NCBI GenBank assembly: GCA_012064385.1
Contig: QRDG01000065.1
Coordinates: 828,586 to 892,585 of the forward strand
Length of the DNA: 64,000 bases
From: Puccinellia tenuiflora
Taxonomy: Eukaryota > Streptophyta > Magnoliopsida > Poales > Poaceae
Direction of reading: 5' to 3'
Under the pieces are notes generated by a model. It saw nothing but the letters and a program-made list of their open reading frames with translations. It ran no database searches and was not told the DNA's origin. Within the stretch, counting starts at the first letter, position 1. Each line of letters opens with the position of its first letter. The translations under genes and the position numbers were made by a program. Of the stretch, positions 32,869 through 44,432 are shown in pieces.

Positions 32869-33103
32869 GCACGTCGAGCTTCAGACCCTCGTCGAACACC
32901 GGGTTGCGTCCACCGCCGTTGATCACCTTGGTCGAGCATGACGCGTCTGGATCGTCTGTCAGGCACAGCTTTGCGTATGCAAACGTTGTTGATATCGCGC
33001 GCATTGTGGACAAAGATGTCGAGGTAGCCCATGGAATTGTCTGTGCCGGCAGTCTCGGGCATATGACCAGGTTGGTAAGCTGTCATTGCAGGTGTTCCGA
33101 GGC

Positions 33104-34169
33104 TGCACATAGCACAAACAAGGAAATGTTTTCTTCAGTGCTAAAGTGAGAGATAACGTTGTCTGAACCAAGACTGCAGATTACAGCTGAAGTTAAGCAG
33201 AATGGGTACAATACAGTGATGCTAAAACAACCGGCTTTAAATAAGCAGGAATCTTTATTTTACGGTTGCAAAATAAATGTAATCGTGCGGAATTACAAGG
33301 TAAGTCGATTCACTTTCATACTAATACAAGGTAGAAATGAACCCTGGCCAATTTTTGTTCTAAGGGAAAAGGAACTTAGGTTCAGAGAATACAGACTCAG
33401 TACCTAAAGAACTTATAGCTCAAATACTCCAACTTATAGCAAAGTTCAGTCAACGGCTTTAATTCTTTCACGTATTTAACAAAACCAGCATGAATTTGGT
33501 ACTTAGCCACAGCGTGTAAACCAAGATTACCGAACACATACTGCAGCAAATCGTAGACGAAGAGTGGCAGCAAGAACAGCAGCTGTGCACAGACTGAACC
33601 ATTGCACACTACGAATGTTGACCACACCGTGTAGACGACGATTTATGCAAGGCAAACTGCAACGTGAAGACTCGTGCACAAATAGTAATACAGATTCAGC
33701 ATTACAAACTACGAACTGTGAGATTTAGGCGCATAGAGACTGGCAATACTCAGTGTCGGCAATGGAGCAGTCGACATGTTAGCCAAGTATACGAGCAACA
33801 GGCCATAGTAGTACAGTAGTAGGCTAGTAGCACCCCTGGCCCTTCTAAAAAATCCCTATAACCGAAACAAGTATGCAAGGTAAATCCACTGAAAGTCCCA
33901 AATCAAGAGCCGACAGAAATGGAACTTTGGCTGACCACGGAACAGGTGGCGTACTAGTAGAGCATGAGCTAAGTGGGAGTGCAGATTAACGGGTTTATAC
34001 TTGAAATTACAGACTGGGACGGTGGAATTACCTTCTTCACTGAGGATCGATGGGGGCGATCTGAGGTAAGCCGCGCTCGGGGACTCTGGGCAGTGTAAAC
34101 TGGGCGACAAAGGGAGGGATGGGATCAGGGGAGAGGAAAGGTTAATTGCAGGAATAGCGCTACTTTTGC
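33104..34169 (-). other. Upstream region of the C2 pseudogene
   Basis: No long frames with motifs. A pyrimidine-rich segment (minus strand, about 34160-34030) ending CTCAGTGAAGAAG before GTAATTCC looks like a 5' untranslated exon with a donor site. TGTGCAG before 33102 could be the matching acceptor. This is inferred from splice-like signals only. Confidence 0.35.
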
Positions 34170-34184
34170 GGAAAGGCCATCTTA

Positions 34185-34344
34185 AAATAAGATCTGAGGG
34201 CACTAGTACCCTGAACATCTTATCTTAATTAAGGTAGAGCCCACCCGGGTGAGACTTCAGAAATTCGCTCCCGACGGGAGTCGAACCCTGGAGGCTGGGG
34301 ATACGCCACTGTGCCCCTTGCCACTAGGCCACTACCTAGTGCTC
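34185..34344 (-). mobile_element. tRNA-derived SINE (160 bp)
   Basis: Flanked by 15-bp GGAAAGGCCATCTTA (34170-34184) and GGAAAGGGCATCTTA (34345-34359). On the minus strand it has an A box TAGTGGCCTAGTGG (34322-34335) and a B box GGGTTCGACTCCC (34276-34288), the internal RNA polymerase III promoter of tRNA-derived SINEs. The size and tRNA-like head fit the Au SINE type found in Triticeae; the assignment to that family is tentative. Confidence 0.8.
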
Positions 34345-34359
34345 GGAAAGGGCATCTTA

Positions 34360-34718
34360 TTTTCCAGTAAAACTGCACTCAAATTACTACCGTGGGTAAT
34401 TCGAACTTGTTGCCGATTATCGTGTTATTTTAGAGGCATTTCAGGAGCTTTGTGCAAACTGCTCAAGGTCAGCTATGGATCAAGGGAGCTTCTGCTCCGC
34501 AGTCCCTACGGCAAGAAGTCTCCCAGACTGGGACAGCTCGGTCCGCTCCGTGCGGCGACGATCCAAACGGCAAGGACAATCGGTTCATCGCAATAACCGG
34601 TTCACCACCGGAACAGAGCAAGGTACACAGCTGTTATGAGTTTTTAAGTGAATTAACTAGCTACGTAGTACTTTTTCTTTACAGAGGCGTGCTCTAAGAT
34701 GAAACCGGAATGGGGAAT
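34360..34718 (+). other. Possible host-gene fragment
   Basis: Between ATTTCAG (34438-34444) and GTACAC (34622) lies an exon-like frame: VQTAQGQLWIKGASAPQSLR, then DDPNGKDNRFIAITGSPPEQ. TTTCTTTACAG near 34684 would be an acceptor for the next piece, which is then cut by the solo LTR at 34719. The codon choice and splice-like borders suggest real coding origin; I do not recognise the protein. Confidence 0.3.
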
Positions 34719-36186
34719 TGTGGCACCCCCCCTCTGACACATGTCGCCAGAGAGGCGGTCGCCCCGTGCGCCAGCCCAGGATATCTGGACGCACGTTACG
34801 ACAATGCAACATAGCGGAAATATCATTACACAATCAGGCACCAGAGGGCTACAAATGGTTTACATGGCCATCAAGGCCTGGAACTATCATGGCCAAGTAT
34901 GGCACGGGACAGAGTTCAACGGGCAGCGGAAGACAAAGATACGGCAACGGCTTGGTGCGGCTCCAATCCACAGGCATCTGGCTGGGCTACTGATCCTAGC
35001 ACGCTCCTGCTCGATCTCCTTGCTATGGTAGGAGATGAATCCTCTCAAGGTCTGGCCACATGAAAGCCAGTCTGAGTACACTGACGTACTCGCAAGAAAA
35101 TAACCACGAGACATGAACAGTCAAGCAATCAGGCAACAAGTAACTAGCGACAGAAAATAATCTAAACATGGCAAGTGACTACTTACGGCAGTCCAAGTGG
35201 GTAGCAACATGGCATCATAATAAAAATATGGTATAAGCAAACAATGGGAGTACCACCAGTACAGAGTCCAAGCCAGGTGAGGTTGGATCATGTACCGGGG
35301 GTCACACAAAGAGCTTACCTGTGACGAATAACGGGTATACCAGTTGGTACCAAGTAACACAATAAATCATATTACCACTGCTAGGCTTACTGGCCTCTAG
35401 CCTCACGAGGCTAATCTCATCTGACACCACTGCTAGGCCCACTGGACTTATCACAAATTCCTTATCTCGAGTAACGTTCCCTGCACCATCTTATTGTTTA
35501 TTAAGTGAGGTCAGGTCGTTGATCAATTCTTTCAAACAGATCTTAGGTTTAACCTCCGGACACGACAAAGACACACAGTGTGACTGACACTGAACTGTTG
35601 TTCCATATCCCAGGAACGGGGCTAGCTGGCTAGGTTGATGCTCTCGAGAGTTTGCTTTACCACCTATCAGAATGCACTCCACTCAGCCGACACCTCAGGT
35701 TCATCACGCCCAAAGCCGTACCAAGCAAATTACATTCTCGTGACGGTCCACTTGCTAAGACACCCTCCTGCCCCACCCTATACGCATGGTACAACGGGCA
35801 AGTGAGTCCGGCACATCCCCCGGCGCTACCGGGTATGCCTAGCTCCGGACTCCTTATCGCAGTCGAACCCGTGCCTGTCGACCCCTCCCCTCGGACAGCA
35901 CAACCGAACGACTGCGCCCAACGGATGGCACAAAAGGGGCTCAACAACCTACTAGGTCACGGTTTCCATGGGACAACGGTGGTATCGCGTTCAAGGGTTC
36001 AGATTAGTGGCACTATGAATAGACCTTATCGTTGTTTGGAGGGGTGTTTCATTTAATCAAGTTTCACCTTTCACATGTCCACGCAACAAAGGGTTAGTCC
36101 AACACAACAATCACAATAACATAATAATATACCATCAAACGACAAAACATTAGCAACACAATATTTCAAGCAGTAAATAGTTTGCA

Positions 36187-36540
36187 TCAACCGGGCGACT
36201 GTGGTGGAGATGCCTCCGGCCGGTGCCAGCCTCAGGTCGATAAAAGAAATAAAACAATACAGTCAACCGGGCGACTGTGGCGGAGATGCCTCCGGCCGGT
36301 GCCAGCCTCAGGTTGACAAAGAAAATAAAACAAAACATTTGGTTAGCGTCAACCAGGTGACTATCGTGGCGATTCCGCCAACAAGCGCCATCACAGATCA
36401 ACTAGTTGGTTAGCGTCGACCGGGTGACTATCGTGGTGATTCCGCCAACAAGCGCCATCACAGATCGACTACAGATTATAACATAGTGTTTCAAACAGGT
36501 GACTGTGGCGGTTCCTCCAGCCGGTGTCATCATGGATCAA
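36187..36540 (+). repeat. Tandem repeat within the solo LTR (about five units of 70-85 bp)
   Basis: Units start TCAACCGGGCGACTGTGG near 36187 and 36262, then TCAACCAGGTGACTATCG near 36349, TCGACCGGGTGACTATCG near 36414 and CAGGTGACTGTGGCGG near 36497. Two sub-types alternate between GCCTCCGGCCGGTGCC and CCGCCAACAAGCGCC cores. Confidence 0.85.
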
Positions 36541-37454
36541 ATACAAAGTTGGTGAGGCATGTAGCCTCCAAACAATGAACCGAAAAGCATTCATAAGACA
36601 GAAAGCATCCATTCCACTCGAGGGTTATCTCGACGTGGTGTCAGCAATCTTGGCAAAAAGAACCAAATGAAAAGTCAGCTCCCAAGCGTCGCAGTCCGGG
36701 TGGTCTACGCCAACCATATTTGACGGAGGGACAAGAGGCAAATAACTCTTTTGGCAAATGCCCCCAACTCCGAGGATCATAAGACGACATTCGTCCGTCC
36801 CTCACCTCGGCGAAGAAGAAGAAGCAAACAATCAACGCATGTTTTTGTTATTTAGTTGTCAAAGCCACGCAAGTGCGAGGCGCACAGATAATTCATACAT
36901 CAATCTAATGCATACATGGAAGAAGTACAAAACAAGGCAACAATAACAGACCGACATAATATAAATACTAAACGCAGACAAATATAAACACTTGGCATGA
37001 ACATAAGTGAATAACAAACAACTTTGCGGGACTGCTCATAGCAAGGGGTTGGCTTGCCTTCGACGATCGACGCCATTTGGCTTGGAGGTCACGGGCACGT
37101 CGCGGGATAGGGTTTTGATTCGCCGGTACCGCGGGAAAACACCTACGCATGTGCATAAGGGTGCTGAGCATCTAAGCATTTTACAAAAATACAAGATCTA
37201 TACCACTGGATAGAGCTCTTCAAACTGTGAATTTACAAATTTTAATCACCTCAAATGGAGCTACGGATCAAAAGTTACGGCTCGGTGAAGTTTAACTATC
37301 TGCTGCCTGCTCTGAAAAAAAAACAGAACGGGCCGCCTTCAGAATCGGGCCGGGCTGGTTGCGCAGTTCGCCGAAAATACGTCTTCAGTGCTGTGAAAGC
37401 GTAACACGCCCGATACGCTTCCACTTAACCCGACAGGTGGGGCCGGAACCCACA

Positions 37455-37522
37455 TGTCGGCCTCTCCTCCTCCCTCCTCCTCTCTCCTCCCTCCTCCTCT
37501 CTCCTCCCTCCTCCTCCTCCCT
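37455..37522 (+). repeat. (TCC)n-rich microsatellite
   Basis: Runs of TCCTCC and CTCTCCTCCCTCC over about 68 bp. Confidence 0.9.
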
Positions 37523-39555
37523 ACACCCGATAGCTCCCACACGGGAGACGCCCGGGCAAGCACGGCGCCGGCGATGGGGAGGCCGGGGGCGGCCACGCCG
37601 GGCCTTGCCACACCCGCAGGAGGGGCTAGGGACATCGGGGAACCGTGGGGTCACCGACACGGTCGATGCCGAGGCGGGCAAGGTGAGCGGCCAGGGCGGC
37701 GGCTCGGGTGGTCAGGGTGCCGGCCGCTGGGCACATGGGGGTGCCAGGCGACGGAGGAGATGGGCCCGCCATGCTACTCCGTGCCCGTGCATGGTGGCGT
37801 CGGGTCTCGGGCGTCGAGGAACGTCACGGGCGACGGAGCGGGCTCCAAGCTCGGGCATGGCTGCCGAGCAAGGATAGCTCGTCCCCGCGCTCTTCTTCAT
37901 CCTACACAGGGGGGGTGAGGTGCACGTGCAGGGGAGGTGTGCAGGCGGGTTGGCTCGGGTTGGGAGGTGGGGGACGGCTCGAGCTCGTGCTCGACATGGC
38001 CTCGGTGGCCACGGCCGAAGATTTGGTGGAGATTTTGTGGGGCTCTCCCTCTCGCGTTCTTGCACCGAAAGAGGAGGGCAGGGGAGAGGGAATGGAGTGG
38101 GGTGGCTAGGGTTCGCTCGGGGCTGCTTGGGGTGGCCTTATATAGGGGGAGAGGGGGAGAATTAGGTGGTGGCCGGGCGGCCATTGATGGGTGACGGACA
38201 CCGGTGCACCAGCTTCCCTCCAAGCCATGAAGGGGGAGGATAAGAACGGGGGGGATAAGGCAGTCGTGCTGGAGGCACAGTGGCACACGAGGTGGTACTG
38301 CTGCAAAGGATGAGGGCAGGGGCTGCGGTTTGCACAGGGTCATGCCGACACCGGCATGCCCAGAGCGCGACGCGAGCGGCGTCGTCACGTTCCCGATGAT
38401 CTAGGGCACCAAAAAGGACAAGGCTTCGCCACTGGGTTGCACTACTGCAACAAACAAGATCTAGAAGGCCAAACACGAAGTTATGATAAAATGCCAATGA
38501 AAAGTTTTGAAAAAAGCAAATGCACTCAAGGTGTTCGATGGAAAGAAACTGAACTTCCACTATGCTAAAGGAACTGGGATTTTTACTGGTGATGTTGTGC
38601 TGGCATATGAGCAATGTGGTCAAGTTCCAGCCAAATTGGAGAGGGTCTCATGTGTAAATATTTTTGGGTTTCGAAAATGGCCGAAGGTGCTCGATGAAAC
38701 GACCAAGGCTTTACACACCTCATAAAAATCCCCAAAATTCACAGTAGGCCAGGATAGGTGTGTGCAATATGTCTGTGAAGTTTCAGCCTATTTGGATACA
38801 TGTAGGTTGGTCAAATAAATTGGTGTCCGAAAATGCCCTAATGGCATGGGCATGCCAAATGCACTTCCTCAAATGATCTTGATCTGATATTGGGGATGTG
38901 GGGTTGTGTAAGGGATCTCGTCAACTTGGCAAAATGGCAATGCCAAATGATTTTTTGTAGCTAGGGGTTGCTTTGGAAACTGCAATTAAGCATAAAAAGG
39001 GCATTACAAAGGGAGTACATCAAATATTGCTCAAATGAGGTTGGGCCAATGGAGTGAAATGTTCAAGAGGTCAAATCATGCACCTCACCAAAATTTCAGA
39101 ATTTTCTGGATGAGTGGAAGGTGTCCAGATAATTTTTGGATTGGAAATGGCATAACAGGAAATATGAATAAACTCGAAATTATTGCATGGGACTATGAAG
39201 TATTCTGCCATGGGAGTGATGTATCTGTATGAGGGAACCATATGGTATCTTGGTGGAATTTATTTCCAGGTACACTTGTGGTGGTGTCTTTGGTGGGATA
39301 GTCGAGAGGGCTTTTGGAAATCTCCGGAACGGACCAACGTTTGACCGGCAAAACAATGGCATGGAAATATGGTGGAGGTTGACAAGGATCGGGAATTGCT
39401 GGGAAATTTCCAAGAGAGCGAAACCAAAGTCAAGCCAAGGACCATCTGGTTCAAGGAAAACATTTTGAAAGTAGAAAAAGTTTTTCAGGTGTGGGAAAAC
39501 ACCACTAAAACTAGGGACGGAATTTTGGGGTGTTACAGGAATGGCACCGTAGTGC

Positions 39556-42500
39556 TGTAACATCCCGGGATTTTCCCTAAAATTAGATTTGTTTGTTTTT
39601 ATTTTTGAATCATCATGACATCATGCATCATCGCATCGCATGTTTTTAAACGCGAAAACTATTTTTATTAAACCCTATTTATTTGTACTAAAATTGTCGA
39701 AAAAGTTTTACCGAGACGTTCGTCTCCGTTTTCTAAAATTATTTTGTCAAGATTATTTTGCAAAATAAATAGAAATGTTTTGAGTTAGAGAGAGAGTAGC
39801 CCAACCGGCCCAAGCCCACCTAACCTCCAAACCCTAGGGTTTCCCCCTGACTTTTTCCTTTCCTACCCCTGCCTCTTGCAGCCACCCTTCCCTCTTTTCT
39901 TTCTTTCGCAATCAGGCCCTTCCACCTTGCATCTAGGTGTTTTTCCCTTTTTTCGGTCACTGCACCCCTTTTCCCTCTCTCTTCTTATCCTCTTCCTCCT
40001 TCCTCCCTGACCCGCACCTGCCCCGACCATCCCCTTCTCTCCCTACTCTCTCCCGTGCGAGCCCCGCACCCAAGCCCCTGCCCCGCTCCACTCCGGCTGC
40101 CCGATGCCTCCTCCTCTCCCTTGGCTCCTCTCCCCGCATGAGGTTGCATCGCCGCCCGTCGTCGTCCCGGCCTCCTCGCCCCTGCTCGAGCCCGCCATGG
40201 CCGCTCCCATCGCCCGCAAGCACGTCTCGCGCGCTTGCGCTCGGACCGCGCCGCCCCGTCTACCTCCGCCCGCCGTCCTCTGCCGCCGAAGTCCTCCTCT
40301 GGTCGCGGCCGACCACGACCTCGCCGCCTTGGCCTTCCTCTGCTACTCCCCGACCGCGCCCAGGTCCTCCCCGTGCACCACCTCTGCTCATGCCGGCGTG
40401 CCTTGAGCCCTGGCGACGCGCGGCCCTCCTCCATCCCGACGCCCGAGCTCCCCCTCCCCTTTGCGTGTCGACAAGCATCTCCAGGAGCCCCGTGTCGTGC
40501 TGCTGCCCGGCCGTGCCCGATGTGTGTCATGCCTGATGGCTCCGTGCCTCCGTGGTGTGTCCCCGTCTTCGTACCCGACGTATTTTCTGTCGTGTACTCT
40601 CCGTGTCCGTCCCGTGGACGTCCTCCGTTGTCGTGCACCGGAACCCGCCAAGTTCTCCGCTTCGTTTGTGTTTTGTGTCGGCCGCCTTCGTGCGTGTCCG
40701 AGAAGACCGGTGTCCAAATCCCGACGCCGTGAAACCCGTCGACCCCGAAGCCGGAACGCCAAGGTCCGCCACGACAACGCGCCGATGTACGACTACTTCC
40801 ACGACGTCGACTACCTCGACTACTTTGACTCCGGACGGACGAGTGCTTCGACTACGGCGACTACTTCGACTACTTCCTCTACAATCCGAAGACGACGGTT
40901 TCGAACCCGAAGATCCCCGATCCGATGTGTGACCCCAACCCTATCCCTATATACCCTATATGCGTATCTTGTTAAATCATGCATAATTAATTAACATCAA
41001 ACCTTTATCCATTTAGTCGAACTAAATCACCTATCTTTAATTATGGGGTTTGTCCGGTGCCTCTATATTGTGCACCGATCCCATTTAAAATGATTTGCCA
41101 TGTGCTAGGGATAAAATTGGATCACCTTTAATTAGTCATGTATTCATGTCATCAACATGCCGCTTCTTTTGCCGTAGTGTAAGATGCATCTTTTCCGTTG
41201 CCCAGTTTTCGTTGCTTCTTCGCGGATAGGACGATGAGTTGATGTGAGCAACGACTTCTCTGCTACCTCTACCGGATTGCAGGCAAGTGATACTCCCTTA
41301 CTATCTTTGCTTATTTTCTGTCTCTTACTCCACCTATCTTTTGTTCCTTGATAGTCTTATGTTACGATGCTTGTGTCTCGATCCTATTTGCATGTTTACC
41401 TTGCAGCCTTGAAAAGCCACACCCCCACATCCTATTAACCTGTTGTTTGTCTACCTTGTTAGCCTTGCGAGTCGTAGTGCTCGCTTTGGTGCTTTGCTTG
41501 AGTCTTGTTATCTTTATCTAGTCTTGTTGTTAATATGATTGTCGGAGAACTGTCCCAGGAACTGGGGGTGTCTCCAAGGTATCGTGTAAGGGGCTGAACA
41601 CGGAGTCAAACAGTCCACGACGTGCTTCGGCGACGGTGCTCGTCAGGCTCGCTGCGGACGACACTGCAGAGATTGACACAAGATCTTACCCAGGTTCAGG
41701 GCCCTCTTGTGGAGGTAAAACCCCTACGTCCTGCTTTGGTGTATTGCACTGCTTTGAGAGTTTACAGTACAAGGAGAGCTTGTCGAGCTCGAGGTGGCTA
41801 ACAATGGCTACTTGCTGATCTTCAGATCTAGGGTTTTTTTTGGATAGGCTCCTAGACTCCAAAAACCGAACCTAATCAAGAAGTCGAACCCTTTGCTTGG
41901 GCGTGCTCCTCCCCCTTTTATAGGCGTCCTGGACCTCTTCTGCCCAAACATTTGGGCGGGAAGGGTTACCACATGGCGACGAAGGAGGAGGCATGGTGCA
42001 CCGTAAAGGTGAAGTCCACCATAAAGGTAAAGCTCGTGGACGCGGTCCACGGCAGGGGAACGGCGTCACCAAAGCTGAAAAGGGGCACCGACCAGCTGGA
42101 CAGTGGGCTGGCGCTTGCCGAGGTGGGAGGTGACCCACGGTGACGTCGTCCTTGGAGCGTAGCTGCAGACGGTCCCCTTGTCACCAAAGAGGCAATACTC
42201 GTTGTCCGCTTTGCTTGGCTCCGCTTTGTTGACTGCTTTATTCATGGAAACGGCAACTGCGGCGTCGTCGTCATCGCGCGTAGGCACGCGCGTCACTCTG
42301 CACATGGCGCAGAGCCCATGTGCGCTCTGCCGCGGGGGCAGAGATGGCTTCACGAGGAAGGCGCTTCGCGAGACGAAAAGCCTCGCCAAGCCCTTCAGCT
42401 TGGTCCTTAGCAGAATTGCGGGCGGCGTCGGGGACGCCTTGTCGAGGAGCGATCCCTCGCCAAGGGAGAGAACTCTTGGCGAGGAGAAAACCCTTCGCGA

Positions 42501-43992
42501 GGGGAGAAATCCTCGCGAAGCTCGCCAGGCTTGGAGAGCCTGGTCCTTAGTGAAAATCATCCGAAGAATCTTGTGGGCCCTGTCAGGCCGGCCCGTGGTA
42601 CCCTGGTTTCCACTGTGCCGACAATGATAGCTAGGCTCAACTAAAATGATAATCTTTATTTTCTGTTGCGATGGGAATAATTAATAAAGATAAGGCACGG
42701 AAGGCCAATCGTGGCGTTTTTTCTGCTAGTGTCGCCTAGGACCCGAGTTCTTTTCCGCTGATTCAAGACTGAGCGCACTAACCACATGTGGGAGTTTTAT
42801 GGGGCTCCCCGCAACCTACTACCGGATCCTCAAACTTGTCCAGGAGCCACAACTTAGTTCGGGTGTTTCCATTTGCGCGCGTACGACGATGTTGATAAGC
42901 AGGTAAGATGATGATGGTTACGTGGTTACTTTACGGTAGGGCTTGCGGACCGTGCGTTAGCGCATGTGGACGGAGGGTAGTCATATGAGTGTTCCTCCCG
43001 AAGCCGTTCACGCAATGGTTAGGCCCACCTCGGAGCTTCGGCCGAACTTTCAAGGTGGATTAGACCTAGCTAGATGGCTCCCTGGACTTGTTTGTAGAGA
43101 AGGGAAGTGTTGCGTCAAACTCTCCACCGGTACACCTCTAAGCAAGTGTTTTGATACGTGTGGGTTTATTGGTGCATCCCTGTAGGGTGAAATCTTTTCG
43201 AAAAGCCGTGTTCGCGGTTATGGACGACTTGGTGAAATGCGCTGGCTAAAAAGATCATAGACAATTTGCACCTAATGATTATAACTTGACTTGTAAGATA
43301 GATTACATGAATAAATAACTCATAAAATTTGTCAACTGTGTGAGTGCCTTTGGGCTTGCTGCTCGTGGTTTAACCGGGTTGGTAAGGAATCGGCTGGGTT
43401 ATGTTTGGTGTTAGTATCGTTGGTTCCTTTTGCGCTCTCTTACCTTGTCTCTTTTAGACGAAAGTTGTAGCATGTCTCTATAAGTTGTTAGAGCTGCTTG
43501 CCACCGCTTCAATCGCTAACCCTCTTCCCCCGGAATTACAGCTTTGATATCTTGTGAGTATTAATTACCAGTACTGTTTATAGTACTGACCCCTTCAGGG
43601 CTGCTATTCCAATGCAGCCGACAGGTTTGAAGTCTGACGACGTTAGCTTGGGAATCCCTCCGGCTTGGCCTGGGCAGGGATATGGTGCCTTCGTTTATCT
43701 TCGGGACTCTTAGTCCACATTTGTATTCTTATCCGTAACCGGATACTACTTCGCTTCCGTTGTTATTTGGATCTTTGTGTTGTATCTCTTTTTCTTGACT
43801 CGGTGAGTCGTTGTTGTATATGTTCTTGTGTGGGTTTCGTCGAGAACTGTTGTAATGATCATCACAATTCCACCCGCATAACGTGTGTGTTGCGACATGC
43901 ACGTTATGCCTGGTGGGCGTCCTAGGATCGTTATTATGCGGATTTGGCAGGAATGCTCAAATCTACATAGTACCGATCCGGGGGGCGTTACA
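39556..43992 (+). repeat. 5' LTR (about 3.35 kb plus a nested solo LTR)
   Basis: Starts TGTAACATCCCGGGATTTTC. The TATA-like CCCTATATACCC at 40946-40957 lies downstream of a GC-rich region. Contains the 1.08-kb solo LTR at 41540-42623. Long frames at 39937-40994 have shadow frames on both strands and no family motif. Compared with the 3' LTR it keeps a 221-bp segment (about 43556-43776) deleted there. Confidence 0.85.
41540..42623 (-). mobile_element. Solo LTR (1084 bp) nested in the 5' LTR
   Basis: Ends TGTCGG and CCGACA, flanked by ATGAT at 41535-41539 and 42624-42628; the 3' LTR shows the empty site with a single ATGAT. TATAAAA on the minus strand at 41916-41922 sets the orientation. No coding sequence inside. 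Confidence 0.9.
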
Positions 43993-44432
43993 AAGTGGTA
44001 TCAGAGCCATGGTTCTTCGATACCCCACGGGTCCGCTCTGCCTGTAGAATACCCTAGGTAATTTTCATTGTTGTAGAGTGTCTAAACTATTTTACTAAAA
44101 GTTATTTGAAAATATCTCATTAGGACTCTTGTTTACTCCTTAGCTCTATTTTATTTCCTCTCTTACCTCTCTGTGTTTTGGATCTTCTATCTTATCTATC
44201 TTCCGGTTATAGCATCTTCGTGGGTGGACGATCCCTTGCCTTTTACCTAATAGGTTCAATCTTCAACACGATCTCAAAGGATGGACATCACCATCGGTGT
44301 GAGCAAGAGCTTCTTGTTAGTTGTGTCGAGAAGAACAACATGGCGCAAGAAGATTTGATAGTTTGCCTTGCTCTTCTTCTCCCCGGCGGTAGCGTGGATC
44401 TCGGGGCGAGATCCCTTGTTAGTGGTGTCGGT
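43993..44432 (+). other. Interior of the long-LTR element with primer binding site
   Basis: TGGTATCAGAGCCATGG at 43996-44012 matches the initiator-Met tRNA primer site, three bases after the LTR. The remaining 420 bp is leader-like with no frame bearing motifs. A duplicated-looking pair CTTGTTAGTTGTGTCGAG / CTTGTTAGTGGTGTCGG lies at about 44311 and 44416. No purine tract precedes the 3' LTR. Confidence 0.85.

Larger units (their letters stand above)
30757..33086 (-). pseudogene. C2-domain (calcium/lipid-binding type) protein pseudogene
   Basis: Reading right to left: MTAYQPGHMPETAGTDNSMG from the ATG at 33084-33086, then C2 sequence YLDIFVHNARDINNVCI. A short deletion shifts the frame to AKLCLTDDPDASCSTKVING, GRNPVFDEGLKLDV. 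A retroposon (32410-32868) splits that strand. It resumes VWMLSRVRNYLEDQLLGFAI, a small insertion near 32272 shifts the frame, then LSQEFSMSSTDLFHSPAGFV. A LINE fragment (30924-31642) interrupts after VVQDI, and it ends VFYRSRAFF with a stop at 30757-30759. An in-frame TAG follows MKSM. The family comprises plant single-C2 proteins that bind membranes in response to calcium. It is tail-to-tail with RPN3. Clearly dead. Confidence 0.85.
34719..39537 (-). mobile_element. Solo LTR of 4.8 kb
   Basis: Ends TGTGGCACCCC at the left and GGGGTGTTACA at the right (imperfect terminal inverted repeat), with the 5-bp duplication GGAAT at 34714-34718 and 39538-39542. No second LTR copy, primer site or coding region occurs inside, so a solo LTR fits best. 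Orientation is minus: a TATATAA box lies on the minus strand at 38138-38144 and the sense strand starts TGTAACACCCC. GC-rich stretches at 37440-38400 give long but meaningless frames. Confidence 0.8.

Noticed and set aside
34260..34340. tRNA gene on the minus strand
   Set aside because: A and B boxes are present but no cloverleaf can be drawn and the block is bounded by target duplications, so it is a SINE head.
36187..36540. CRISPR-like array
   Set aside because: Units are diverged tandem repeats without constant spacers, in a plant LTR.
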